Shown: positions 23,025-34,247 of the stretch, one piece after another
Layout of the letters: every line of letters begins with the position of its first letter
Numbering within the stretch: position 1 is the stretch's first letter
Source: Dysidea avara
Lineage: Eukaryota > Porifera > Demospongiae > Dictyoceratida > Dysideidae
Direction: 5' to 3'
Assembly: GCF_963678975.1 (NCBI RefSeq)
Contig: NC_089275.1
Location: forward strand, 32,797,977 to 32,861,976
DNA length: 64,000 nt
Made by a program: the position numbers and the translations under genes
Notes under the pieces: generated by a model
Told to the model about the DNA's origin: nothing
What the model saw: only the letters and a program-made list of their open reading frames with translations
The model's database searches: none

Positions 23025-24004
23025 TCTTTTTGTATTTGTATATCCCAAAGTTGGCCACAAGCCGGCTTTGTTAACCATCCTTTTTCTTTACCACAAGAAT
23101 AAAAAAGACAAAGCAGATTTTAATATTTCAACTATTTTTGATTTTATCAGTAATTCTACAAATTATATACATATCAAGACACACGATAGTGTGTCGTGCG
23201 GCCCAAGAAGCCGGCGCGCCACACCGTGAGTATATTAACAGGAAGAAAGAAAACGCAATTTTCACACCTATGTAGCTCTGTGATCCCTTATCTGATTGGA
23301 ACCAAATTTGCTAGAGACATGCCGCCCAGTTAGGGGAGTCTACATACCAAATTTGAAGAAAATCGCTCCAGCCATTTCCGAGATACGAGCGAACAAAATT
23401 TCGTTTTAATTTCTTCGTTTTCTTCTTCTTCATCTTCTTCATTTCGCACACTTCGCAAAATTCGCCATAAAACACGAATGCGTGCTCGGATTGGGCTGAA
23501 ATTTGGCACACTTAAAGGGCTCATTAAGGCGGATCTCCGTACCAACTTTGGTAGGAATCCGATGAACATTCACGGAGTTATGACCGATTATTTGCGTAAA
23601 ATAAGGTCGAAGGTCTGTCACGCCTACAGGGTAAACCCCTTGAAGGAATCAATATGTAGATGGAGCAACCATCGTAGGAGTGCCTTTTTGTGGTTTGAAA
23701 GGAATCGAGATAAAGACCATGGAGATATGACACAAAACCCAACCTGTGTCAAAATTACGCGATCGATTTTTATGAATAAATAAATTATTAGTTTTCGTGT
23801 CTACCAGACAAACCGCTTAGAGCAACGAGCTGAAAATCTGTATGTAGCTGGAATAATCATCATAGAAAGTTCTTGCAGTAGTACAGAAGAATCGGATTAC
23901 AAATTACTGAGTTATGATTCGAAAGGCAACTACGTGCAGAAATGCGAGATCGAGATACTCTAATAGAACAGTCACCCTAATAAAGCATTCAGTTGCATGT
24001 ATAA
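23025..24004 (-). mobile_element. Non-satellite part of composite element, copy II
   Basis: On the minus strand this gives the 3' part: GAAATTTGG-type blocks, CTTCTTGGGCCGCACG, then a terminal hairpin GACACACTATCGTGTGTC (23181-23199 region). At 23034-23068 a separate GGCC hairpin of the opposite orientation abuts MITE copy 2. Overlapping minus- and plus-strand open frames at 23.3-23.8 kb have no recognised motif. The plus-strand one resembles the minus-strand frame at 60.3-60.76 kb, as expected for copies of one repeat. Confidence 0.55.
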
Positions 24005-27000
24005 TTTACTCAGTTATATTACATTGCAAGTTATTCTGTAGGGAATTCAGCTACAAACAAGTCACCCTGTAGTCAGATCAGCTAGAAGAAGGTACCTAAT
24101 AGAGAGTTCATCTACAAAGAAGCCATCATGTAGAGAGTTCAGCTCAAATAAATCACCCTGTAGAGAATTCAGCTACAAACAAATTGTCCTGTAGAGAGAT
24201 CAGCTAGAAGAAGTTACCTTGTAGAGAGTTCAGTTACAAAGAAACAATCATGCAAAGAGTTTAGCTGCAAACAAATCACCCAGTAGAAAGTTCCGCTATG
24301 AACAGATCACACTGTAAAGAGTTCAGTTAGAAACAAGTCATCCTGTAGATAGATCAGCTAGAAGAAGTCACTTTGTAGAGAGTTCGGCTACAAAGAAACC
24401 ACCATGTAAGAGAGTTCAGTTGTAAACAAACCACTCTGTACAGACTTCAGCTACGAACAGATCACCCTGTAGAGAGATCAGCTCGAAACAAGTCATCCTG
24501 TAGAAAGTTCAGCTAGAAGAAGTAACATTGTGGAGAGTTCAGCTACAAACAAATCACCATGTAGAGAGTTCAGCTAGAAACAAGTCACCCTGTAGAGAGA
24601 TCAGTTAGAAACAAGTCACCTGTAGAGAGTTCAGCTAGACGAAGTTACATTGTAGAGAGTTCAGCTACAAAGAAACTACCATGTAGAGAGCTCAGCAGCA
24701 AACAAATCACGCTGTAGAGAATTCAGCTACAAACAAATCACCCTGTAGAAAGATCAGCTAGAAGAAGTTACCTTGTAGAGAGTTCAGCTACAAACAAATC
24801 ACCCTGTAGAGGGTTCAGCTACAAACAAGTCACCCTGTAGAGAGTTCAGCTAGAAGAAGTTACATTGTAGAGAGTTCAGCTACAAAGAAACTACCATGTA
24901 CAGAGTTCAGCTGCAAGCAAATTGCCCTGTAGAGAGATCAGCTAGAAGAAGTTACATTGTAGAGAGTTCAGCTACAAAGAAACTACCATGTAGAGAGTTC
25001 AGCTGCAAACAAATTGCCCTGTAGAGAATTCAGCTACAAACAAATCACCCTTTAGAGAGTTCAGCTAGAAACAAGTCACCCTGTAGAGAGTTCAGCTAGA
25101 AGAAGTTACATTGTAGAGAGTTCAGCTACAAAGAAACTACCATGTACAGAGTTCAGCTGCAAACAAATTGCCCTGTAGAGAATTCAACTACAAACAAATC
25201 ACCCTGTAGAGAGTTCAGCTAGAAACAAATTACCCTGTAGAGAGTTCAGCTAGAAGAAGTTACGTTGTAGAGAGTTCAGCTACAAAGAAACTACCATGTA
25301 GAGAGTTCAGCTGCAAACAAATTGCCCTGTACAGAATTCAACTACAAACAAATCACCCTGTCGAAAGATCAGCTAGAAGAAGTTACCTTGTAGAGAGTTC
25401 AGCTAGAACAAATCACCCTGTAGAGAGTTCAGCTAGAAACAAGTCACCATGTAGAGAGTTCAGCTAGAAGAAGTTACATTGTAGAGAGTTCAGCTACAAA
25501 GAAACTACCATGTACAGAGTTCAGCTGCAAACAAATTGCCCTGTAGAGAGTTCAGCTAGAAGAAGTTACATTGTAGAGAGTTCAGCTACAAAGAAACTAC
25601 CATGTACAGAGTTCAGCTGCAAACAAATTGCCCTGTAGAGAGATCAGCTAGAAGAAGTTACATTGTAGAGAGTTCAGCTACAAAGAAACTACCATGTAGA
25701 GAGTTCAGCTGCAAACAAATTGCTCTGTAGAGAATTCAGCTACAAACAAATCACCCTGTAGAGAGTTCAGCTAGAAACAAGTCACCCTGTAGAGAGTTCA
25801 GCTAGAAGAAGTTACATTGTAGAGAGTTCAGCTACAAAGAAACTACCATGTAGAGAGTTCAGCTGCAAACAAATTGCCCTGTAGAGAATTCAGCTACAAA
25901 CACATCACCCTGTAGAGAGTTCAGCTAGAAACAAGTCACCCTGTAGAGAGTTCAGCTAGAAGAAGTTACAATGTAGAGAGTTCAGCTACAAAGAAACTAC
26001 CATGTACAGAGTTCAGCTGCAAACAAATTGCCCTATAGAGAGATCAGCTACAAACAAATCACCCTGTAGAAAGATCAGCTAGAAGAAGTTACCTTGTAGA
26101 GAATTCAGCCACAAACAAATCACCCTGTAGAGAGTTCAGCTAGAAGAAGATACATTGTAGAGAGTTCAGCTACAAAGAAACTACCATGTAGAGAGTTCAG
26201 CTGCAAACAAATTGCCCTGTAGAGAATTCAGCTACAAACAAATCACCCTTTAGAGAGTTCAGCTAGAAACAAGTCACCCTGTAGAGAGTTCAGCTAACAT
26301 TGTAGAGAGTTCAGCTACAAAGAAACTACCATGTACAGAGTTCAGCTGCAAACAAATTGCCCTGTACAGAATTCAGCTACAAACAAATCACCCTGTAGAA
26401 AGATCAGCTAGAAGAAGTTACCTTGTAGAGCGTTCAGCTAGAAACAAATCACCCTGTAGAGAGTTCAGCTAGAAACAAGTCACCCTGTAGAGAGTTGAGT
26501 TAGAAGAAGTTACATTGTAGAGAGTTCAGCTACAAAGAAACTACCATGTAGAGAGTTCAGCTGCAAACAAATTGCCCTGTAGAAAATTCAGCTACAAACA
26601 AATCACCCTGTAGAAAGATCAGCTAGAAGAAGTTACCTTGTAGAGAATTCAGCTACAAACAAATCACCCTGTAGAGAGTTCAGCTAGAAACAAGTTACAC
26701 TGTAGAGAGATCAGCTAGAAACAAGTCACCCTGTAGAGAGTTCAGCTAGAAGAAGTTACATTGTAAAGATTTCAGCTACAAAGAAACTACCATGTACAGA
26801 GTTCAGCTGCAAACAAATTGCCCTGTACAGAATTCAGCTAACAACAAATCAGCCTGTAGAAAGATCAGCTAGAAGAAGTTACCTTGTAGAGAGTTCAGCT
26901 AGAAGCAAATCATCCTGTAGAGAGTTCAGCTAGAAACAAGTCATCCTGTAGAGAGATCAGCTAGAAACAAGCCACCCGTAGAGAGTTCAGCTAGAAGAAG

Positions 27001-27222
27001 TTACATTCAGCAGTTTAGCTGCAAACAAATCACCCTGTAGAGAATTCAGCTACAAACAAATTACCCTGTAGAAAGATCAGCTAGAAGAAGTTACCTTGTA
27101 GAGAGTTCAGCTACAAACAAATCACCCTGTAGAGCGTTCAGCTACAAACAAGTCATCCGGTAGAGAGATCAGCTAGAAGGATCACCTTGCAGAGAGGTCA
27201 GCTACAAAGAAATCACCCTACT
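24005..27222. repeat. 30-31-bp satellite array with higher-order structure
   Basis: About 105 monomers of the type GTAGAGAGTTCAGCTACAAA plus ~11 bases. Monomer variants (GAAGAAGTTACATT, AAGAAACTACCAT, GCAAACAAATTGCCCT, ACAAACAAATCACCCT, AAACAAGTCACCCT) recur in fixed order. They form 3-monomer (~92 bp) and 5-monomer (~154 bp) higher-order units, which indicates recent unequal amplification. There is no gene. Confidence 0.95.
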
Positions 27223-27267
27223 TCATCTTTTCTTCTTCCTGTAGTAAAGAAAAAATGACAGGTTAAA

Positions 27268-27302
27268 ATCCCTAAAGCCGGCCATAGGCCGGCTTTGGGG
27301 TA
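27268..27302. repeat. GGCCGGC hairpin at satellite edge
   Basis: AAAGCCGGCC ATA GGCCGGCTTT is a 10-bp perfect stem. Relatives lie at 3151-3180, 23034-23068 and 59716-59745, always next to the satellite or its element. It is the likely 5' terminus of the composite element. Confidence 0.7.
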
Positions 27303-27324
27303 TACAAATACAAAAAGAAGTGAA

Positions 27325-27652
27325 ATCTAATCCAAAACAGCCAAGCTGTAAAAAAAGAGTGCGGCCCTGAGAAAGGCTATGGTGAAAAAAGATGTGAAAT
27401 CCAAGGTGGCGGCCAAGAAATGGCTGTGATGGTAGGTTAATGGTAAAAATTTTAATAACATCAATTCAGGTGAATTTGGTGCCGCTTGGTCTTGGCACAA
27501 AATTCACCTGAATTGTCGTTATTAAAATTTTTACCATTAACCTACCATCACAGCCATTTCTTGGCCGCCACCTTGGATTTCACATCTTTTTTCACCATAG
27601 CCTTTCTCAGGGCGCACTCTTTTTTTACAGCTTGGCTGTTTTGGATTAGATA
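27325..27652. mobile_element. Foldback MITE, family A, copy 3
   Basis: Ends ATCTAATCCAAAACAGCC and GGCTGTTTTGGATTAGAT. It is a nearly perfect foldback with arms of about 150 bp. It separates the two oppositely oriented satellite arrays. Confidence 0.9.
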
Positions 27653-27724
27653 TTTATTACATGTCTATTATTCCCTACTGGATAACTTGTTCGCAGCTGA
27701 TCTCTGTACTAAGGGGCTTGAAAT

Positions 27725-29432
27725 GTAGCTGAACTCTCTACAGGGTGATTTGCTTGTAGGGGAGCTCTATACAGGATTCTCTCTAGAGGGTGAATTGTTT
27801 CTAGCTGATCTCTCTACAGGAGGTGATATGTTTGTAACTGATCTCTCTATAGGGTGATTTGTTTGTAGTTGAAATCTTTACAGGGTGATTTGTTTGCAGC
27901 TGAATTCTCTTCAGGGCAATTTATCTGTAGCTGAACTCTCTACTGGATGGTTTCTTTGTAGCTGATCTCTCTACAAGGTGACTTTTTCTACTGCAGGATG
28001 ACTTGTATCAGCTGAACTATCTATATACAGGATGATCTGTTTGTAGCTGAAATCTCTACAGGGTGATTTGTTTGTAGCTTAATTCTCTACAGGGTGACTT
28101 GTTTCTAGCTGATCTGACTCTCTATAGGGTAACTTGTTTGTAACTGAACTCTCTACAGAGTGGGTTCTTTGTAGCTGAACTCTCTACAAGGTGACTTCTT
28201 CTAGCTGCTCTCTCTATAAAGTGACCTTTAATTATCTAGCTGAACACTCTACAGGGTGATTTGTTGTAGCTGAACTATCTACAGGGTGATTTGTTTGCAG
28301 CTGAAATCTCTTGTAACTGATGTCTCTGTAGGGTAACTTGTTTGTAGCTGAACTCTCTGCAGGGTGGTTTCTTTATAGCTGAACTCACTGCAAGGTGATT
28401 TCTTCTAGCCGATTTCTCTACAGGGTGACCTGTTTCTAGCTGATCTCTCTAGTGGGTGACTTGTTTGTAGCTGAACTCTGTACAGGGTGATTTGTTTTTA
28501 GCAAGAACTCTCAGCAGGATGGTTTTTTTGTAGCTGAACTCTCTGTAAGATGATTTATTCTACCTGATCGCTTTACTGGGTGACTTGTTTCAAGCTGCAC
28601 TCCTTCTAGGGTGATTTGTTCATAGCTGAACTCTCTACAGGGTGACTTGTGTCTAGCTGAACTCCCTACAGGGTGATCTGTTGGTAGCTGAACTCTCTAC
28701 AGGGTGACTTGTGTCTAGTTGAACTCTCGGTGATTTGTTTGCAGCTGAACTCTCTACAGGGTGATTTGTTTGTAACTGAATTCTCTACAAAGTGACTTGT
28801 TTCTAGCTGATCTCTCTCTCTACGGGGTGATTTTTTTTGTAGCTGAACTCTGCAGGGTGATTTGTTTCTAGCTGAACTCACTACAGGGTGACTTCTTTCT
28901 AGCTGATCTCTCTGTTTGTGGCTAAACTCTCTCCAGGATGGTTTTTTGTAGCTTAACTCTCTATAAAGTGACTACTGCTACTTTACAGCATGAATTGTTT
29001 CTACTCAAACTCTCTACAGGGTGATCTGTCAAGGTGATCTATTTGTAACTGAGCTCTCTACAGGGTGATCTGTCAAGGTGATCTATTTGTAGCTGAGCTC
29101 TCTACAGGGTGACTTGTTTCTAGCTGATCTCTCTATAGGATGACTTGTTTCTAGCCGAATTCTTACAGGATGGTTTCTTTGTAGCCGAACTCTCTACAGG
29201 ATGGTTTATTTATAACTGAACTCCTGCAAGGTGACTTCTTATAGCTGAACTCTCAACAGGGTGAATTGTTTGTAATTAAACTCTCTACAAGGTGATTTTT
29301 TAATCTCTACAGGGTGATTTGTTTGTAGTTGAACTCTCTACCAGGTGATTTGTTATCTCTACAAGGTGATTTGTTATCTCTACAGGGTGGTTTGTTTGTA
29401 GCTGAACTCTCTACAGGGTGACTTGTTTAAGT
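27725..29432. repeat. Satellite array, inverted relative to 24.0-27.2 kb
   Basis: Monomers read as CTCTCTACAGGGTGATTTGT plus TTGTAGCTGAA, the reverse complement of the first array. They are more diverged, with partial units and no obvious higher-order phase. Together with the first array and the MITE between them, this forms a ~5.4-kb imperfect giant inverted repeat. Confidence 0.93.
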
Positions 29433-29499
29433 TATCTTAATTTAATAATAACTTTATGCCAACAGACAGAAAGTATATAGCTACACTTCACATAATTAT

Positions 29500-29895
29500 T
29501 TACTTAAATTGGGTGATTTGTTCATCCCCAAAACCAAACATTTTCTTGTCTTAGACAATAATACAAGTGATTTAATTGACGAAAAGCACAAAGAACACAT
29601 GATTAAACTCTCAAGAATCTCTTTTCATCTATTTAGATTGTAACAATGGAGATCTTTGTCAACAAAGTGATTTGTCACACCTAATCACTTTACAATTCTA
29701 TAAACTGATAATGAAAAGTTAGTTTGTTATGTATTAGACAGTAAATTAGCCATATCTTTGGAATGCTTCATTGTATCATCACAAAATTTTCACGCAAGGT
29801 AGATAACCACTCAATGTTTCATTGTAGGTATAAAAAAGAAATTTGGCCAATGTGCCCAAATGTATGGTTTTCCGAAATAGGGCCACATTTATACA
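29500..29895. repeat. Partial direct copy of the 30.8-31.17 kb repeat
   Basis: About 390 bp starting GGGTGATTTGTTCATC and ending TTTTCCGAAATAGGGCCAC matches 30780-31170 at high identity in direct orientation. Only the right half of the element is present, joined to the satellite edge. Confidence 0.8.
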
Positions 29896-30538
29896 CTTAG
29901 GTGACTCACAATGCTAAAGACTTAAACAAAAATATTACCAAATTTAATATTAAATTTGCAAAAAAAAAATTTCTGTGGGGGCATGCCCCCAGACCCTCCT
30001 AAATAGAGCATGCTCCGCATGCCGAGTGTGCTTTGTATGCATGCTATAATAGGTAGTTGTATTAACTGGTTGTCGCTTTTCTTAGCCAACCAACCAACCA
30101 TTCATATGCTAGCACCCCCTTCTGAAATCCTAGATCTGCCCCTGCTATATGCCAGCAATAGCAAGTGTAAGTTTACAGATTTTTTTTGGTGAAAATGATT
30201 ACCACACCCTTGAAGTATGCAACAGAACTTTGGAAACCTGTCACCAAAATTCCTGGAGCCACCCTTGGTTTTATATATGCATGACAAGCAAGAATTAGTT
30301 TGTACCTCTAACAGCTAAATAGCACTATGATATATAACTAATTACTTCAGTGTTAAGATTAATTTTCCTTGTTATACTCTGCTCTGCATGCATGGGAGAT
30401 TCTTTAGCTGTAGCTGTGTTCAGATATCTCAACCTGTTAAATACATGTGAGGCTAAAATTTATGTAAGAGTGGTATTTATTGCTATACGAAGTCATTTTT
30501 TCTCCATTTATAATTTAATGACATGAGATATAAACTAT

Positions 30539-31174
30539 AATTGTGACCCTATTTTGGAAAACCATACATCTAGGCACATGCAAAATTTGTGGGAACTATA
30601 AATTGAAAATTTCAGTGATTTTTTTAAAATTAGTTTTTTTACATATTCTGATAAAGCAACTATTAAGCCTTCTTGCTGTGAAATTTTACACCCATAGCTT
30701 CTTTTGTCTAGGAGATATACTGAATTATATCAGACCATGTAGTAGTTTCACATTGCGTGGGACAACAATTAACTTACAAATTAGGTGAATTGTTCATTCC
30801 CAAAACCAAACATTTTCCTGTCTTTACACAATATTACAAGTGATTTAATTGAGAAAAAGCACAAAGAACACATGATTAAACTCTTAAGAATCTCTTTTCA
30901 TTAATTTTAAATTGAAAGAATGGTGATCTTTGTCAACAAAGTGATTTGTCATCAATTTGTCACATCTGATCACTATTCAGTTCTATAAACTGATAATAAA
31001 AAGTTAGTTTGTAATGTATTAGACAGTAAATTGGCCATATCTTTGGAATGCTTCAACATATCGTCACAAAATTTTCACACAATGTAGATAACCACTCAGT
31101 GCTTCATTGTAGCTGTAAAAAACAAAATTGGCCAATGTTCCCAGATGTATGGTTTTCCAAAATAGGGTCACAAT
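30539..31174. mobile_element. TIR element with TTGTGACCC ends
   Basis: The left end AATTGTGACCCTATTTTGG and right end CCAAAATAGGGTCACAATT are inverted repeats extending ~30 bp (to ACCATACATCT). It is 636 bp with no transposase. The right 390 bp is duplicated at 29500-29895. The boundary sequence is symmetric, so a target duplication cannot be separated from the ends. Confidence 0.75.
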
Positions 31175-31204
31175 TTGTCATGAATTAGATGGAAACTACA
31201 CATG

Positions 31205-32329
31205 TGAGATAACTAGCAAAATAATGCATGTGTGCCTCGGAGCTAAGGTGGCATGTTTTAAATGTATAGCACAAGGATCTAGTAGGCATATAAGGTTTAG
31301 AACATTTTGCTGGGCAAGTGTCTAATTGTCAAGTAAAGTGATGTAGTGTTTTTGTGTCAAGCATTTCTCAACCTAAAATCACATTTTAGATAGATTTGTA
31401 ATTTAAGACAACCAATTAGCTAACATTTAACTACGTAAATTACTCAGAAAGTCTTGAACTGTTTTGAATGAACTGCTGTGGAATGTTACGGGTCTTAAAG
31501 CTTTTGTGTATAAAGATTTGTGCTTAAGTATCCCATATGATCTTTCTGTAAGTACTCTCAACATTTGGTACTCTCAACATGCTGATAAGGCGTCAGCTGT
31601 CTTAGAGGCATTGCCTGTAAACTTCTATTTGTATTGTCTCAGGAAGCATAATGTAACTATCTCCTCACTCTATTTCTGTATTAAGAGTAAAGTGAAGTAT
31701 TGTGTGAACTGATGCAATTAAAGTCTGACATTTCCTCTTGCTCCCTGAAATGCCATATATAGTATATAACAGTGTTATAATGTAAGTGTTGTAATTGTTA
31801 AACAATAACTAAATCAAAAATAGTTTTTGTAGTAGCTTACAAATTATTGTTAACAATACCTAATAACATTTTAATCCTACACAACAAATAATAACAAGAA
31901 TTCTAAAATCCTTTTTTGTAACATTAGGAAAATTATTGTGCTGGAAATGAATTTATCAATGCACTTTTGACTTACAGAAAGATCATATGGGATACTTAAG
32001 CACAAATCTTTATACACAAAAGCTTTAAGACCCCTAACATTCCATAGCAGTTCATTCAAAACAGTTCAAGACTTTCTGAGTAATTTACGTAGTTAAATGT
32101 TAGCTAATTGGTTGTCTTAAATTACAAATCTATCTAAAATGTGATTTTAGGTTGAGAATGCTTGACACAAAAACACTACATCACTTTACTTGACAATTAG
32201 ACACTTGCCCAGCAAAATGTTCTAAACCTTATATGCCTACTAGATCCTTGTGCTATACATTTAAAACATGCCACCTTAGCTCCGAGACACACATGCATTA
32301 TTTTGCTAGTTATCTCATACCATTCATCT
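31205..32329. repeat. Large inverted duplication, ~355-bp arms
   Basis: 31205-31555 and 31970-32329 are reverse complements with few differences. Both contain GAATGAACTGCT, CTTTTGTGTATAAAG and CCCATATGATCTTTCTG. The ~415-bp centre is unrelated. Identical-looking 30-residue frames on opposite strands (MNELLWNV...) come from this duplication and have no supporting exon context. Confidence 0.85.
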
Positions 32330-32850
32330 ATCAAGACAGACATTTCAATTATGTCCAGGAATGATGATGCTAACTTTTTTTGTGGAGTTATATCAGATGG
32401 TGACTGAATCCATCAAGAAATACCTAGTAGTGACTGAATTCATCATCAAGTAAGGAAAATTCATGGCCACAGATCTGCAGTATTATACAGTACAACTAGT
32501 TTACGGATTAGTAGCAATCAGCACGTTATTCTGTTTTATGACAAAAAGTTTGTCAGCAGCTAATTAAGTACTACAAAATGTTGACACTCCTGCATCTTTT
32601 CATGTTCCAGAAGCCAACATACTGCTAACTGATCAATGTGTGAAAGCATGCAGCATCTATATCAGTAACATACACAAGCAGAGCTGCTATATAGCCAGAG
32701 CTGCCAACACTTCACTAATGCACTGCTTTTATAACTATTATCTATAGTAGAGAAAAATAAAATATATATATAATATATGATGTTAACATAAAATTATATG
32801 TAAAGAAAATATAATACAGTCAATTTTAAAGCAAAACTAAAATCCATAGG
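32330..32850. other. 3' flank of the TIR-SLOG gene
   Basis: AT-rich sequence with ATATAT runs near 32760-32780. It contains no gene that I can support. It presumably holds the 3' UTR of the minus-strand gene. Confidence 0.4.
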
Positions 32851-34221
32851 TTATTTCTTTTTAGTCGGTTCTTTTATGCTAACAACATTCTTGAAGCACA
32901 CTTCCACAATATGGATCAAACTGTCTACGATATCAGCTACTGTTGCTGACTCATCACCAAGAACAGACCAAACAGACTCACTCACTCCAGGAGGACGCTG
33001 GAATATGCTACTAGGGGCATTGAACTTACCTCCAGCTGTTCCACCTGTGCACTTAACTGGGATAACAATTGCTCCATTCCACGCCAATTGCTGTACTTCA
33101 TAGGCAGCTCCCGGACCACCTTCGATGAGAATGCAAATGTTCATGACACGTGAGGTAGCAGTATTGCATTGCCGCACTGAATTACCTAAAAAGATCGTTT
33201 CACCATATGGAACTGGCTCCATTGTACCATCAGCTCTTTGTCTGATCTGTCGAGACTTGTCAGCTGAATCCTTCACAGCTACAGCATGAAAGAGGTTGAG
33301 GGGTAAGCCAAGCTTCTTGCGTTGGCCCTGAAAACTTTTTGCTACCACATCTCCAATACCAAAATATCCTCCAGTCACAACAAAATTCGATTCTCGTTTT
33401 GCAAGTTCTTTTCCAAGGAGTTTACAAATTGCTTCACCGTTTGGACTGTAGAATTGACTACCTCCTGAAATGTACACACAGTTCCCTTCAGGCAATTGAG
33501 AAAACAACTCCTGCTGTAACCGTTTCAGCTCCCTCTCTTCTCGTTTTCCAGTGCTGATGCTGTCAGGTTTGAGAGCTTGCTTAACTCGTTTGAGTAGTAT
33601 TTCATCAAAGGTTTCACCTCGACCATCAATGAATTCCTCTGTTCCCACCAAAATGGACACCCAGTATGGCATCTCAACTACCTCGTACAAAACAGGTATC
33701 ATCTTCTTCCGGTGTTGGGAGAAATAAACCAACTGCTCACAAGTTACATCACTACAGAAATCCTTTGATATGATACACACGACCACACTACAATCCCTAA
33801 CTTTCTTTTGGAAGACAGAACTGTTAGTACTGACAGTTCCCTTAGTTTCAAGCTCTAGACTAGACCAAACAGAATATTTGTTCTTTTCCAGGTATTCTTT
33901 GACATAACTGTGGAATGATGCTTGTGTTGAATGGCAAATAGTGACCACAAGAGGCATGTCTAATTGGCGTACATTTGGTTTCTTTTGTTGTACCTTAGCA
34001 GGTTTAGGAGCCATGGCTTCCTGGTTCTGTTCCATCACTTCTGCTATTCCTGCTGCTATTTTAGAAGCCGACCTCTCCACAGATCCCTTTACCTCCCACT
34101 GTATATACTGGACACCAGAAAACTGTATAGCTAGACAGTTTGGGGGCCAGTGAGGATTGAGGTTGAGTGGAATAATAAACTTTCCCAGACTATCCGCATG
34201 TTTCACCTCAAGGTTTGTCAC
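32851..34221 (-). CDS. TIR-TIR-SLOG protein, 3' part (rest of TIR1, TIR2, SLOG)
   Basis: A 456-residue frame starting at a GTG that is probably not a real start. Residues 1-58 complete the first TIR (TNLEVKHA carries a candidate Glu; GKFIIPLNL). Residues 89-216 form a second TIR-like domain: LVVTICHSTQ start, CEQLVYF with Glu 162 at the NADase position, KKMIPVLYE strand. Residues 247-440 are a SLOG/LOG-type Rossmann fold: VYISGGSQF, VVTGGYFGIGDVVAKSF, then ILIEGGPGAAYEV, which matches the LOG PGGxGTxxE nucleotide-binding loop with changes. SLOG domains bind nucleotide-derived signals in known families; TIR domains can make such signals from NAD+. No introns are visible. It ends in a Lys-rich tail and TAA at 32851. 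Cytosolic location is inferred, as no signal peptide or membrane segment is present. Confidence 0.85.
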   Translation of the reverse strand: MTNLEVKHADSLGKFIIPLNLNPHWPPNCLAIQFSGVQYIQWEVKGSVERSASKIAAGIAEVMEQNQEAMAPKPAKVQQKKPNVRQLDMPLVVTICHSTQASFHSYVKEYLEKNKYSVWSSLELETKGTVSTNSSVFQKKVRDCSVVVCIISKDFCSDVTCEQLVYFSQHRKKMIPVLYEVVEMPYWVSILVGTEEFIDGRGETFDEILLKRVKQALKPDSISTGKREERELKRLQQELFSQLPEGNCVYISGGSQFYSPNGEAICKLLGKELAKRESNFVVTGGYFGIGDVVAKSFQGQRKKLGLPLNLFHAVAVKDSADKSRQIRQRADGTMEPVPYGETIFLGNSVRQCNTATSRVMNICILIEGGPGAAYEVQQLAWNGAIVIPVKCTGGTAGGKFNAPSSIFQRPPGVSESVWSVLGDESATVADIVDSLIHIVEVCFKNVVSIKEPTKKK

Positions 34222-34247
34222 ACTGGTCTCACCATAGTGACTGCTAA

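Noticed and set aside
24005-29432. Regular 30-31-bp repeats as a CRISPR array
   Set aside because: There are no unique spacers; the whole unit repeats, monomers form higher-order satellites, and the genome is eukaryotic.
31464-31712. Gene for the MNELLWNVTGLKAF protein
   Set aside because: The same peptide appears on the opposite strand at 31877-32059 because of the inverted duplication; no domain or exon support.
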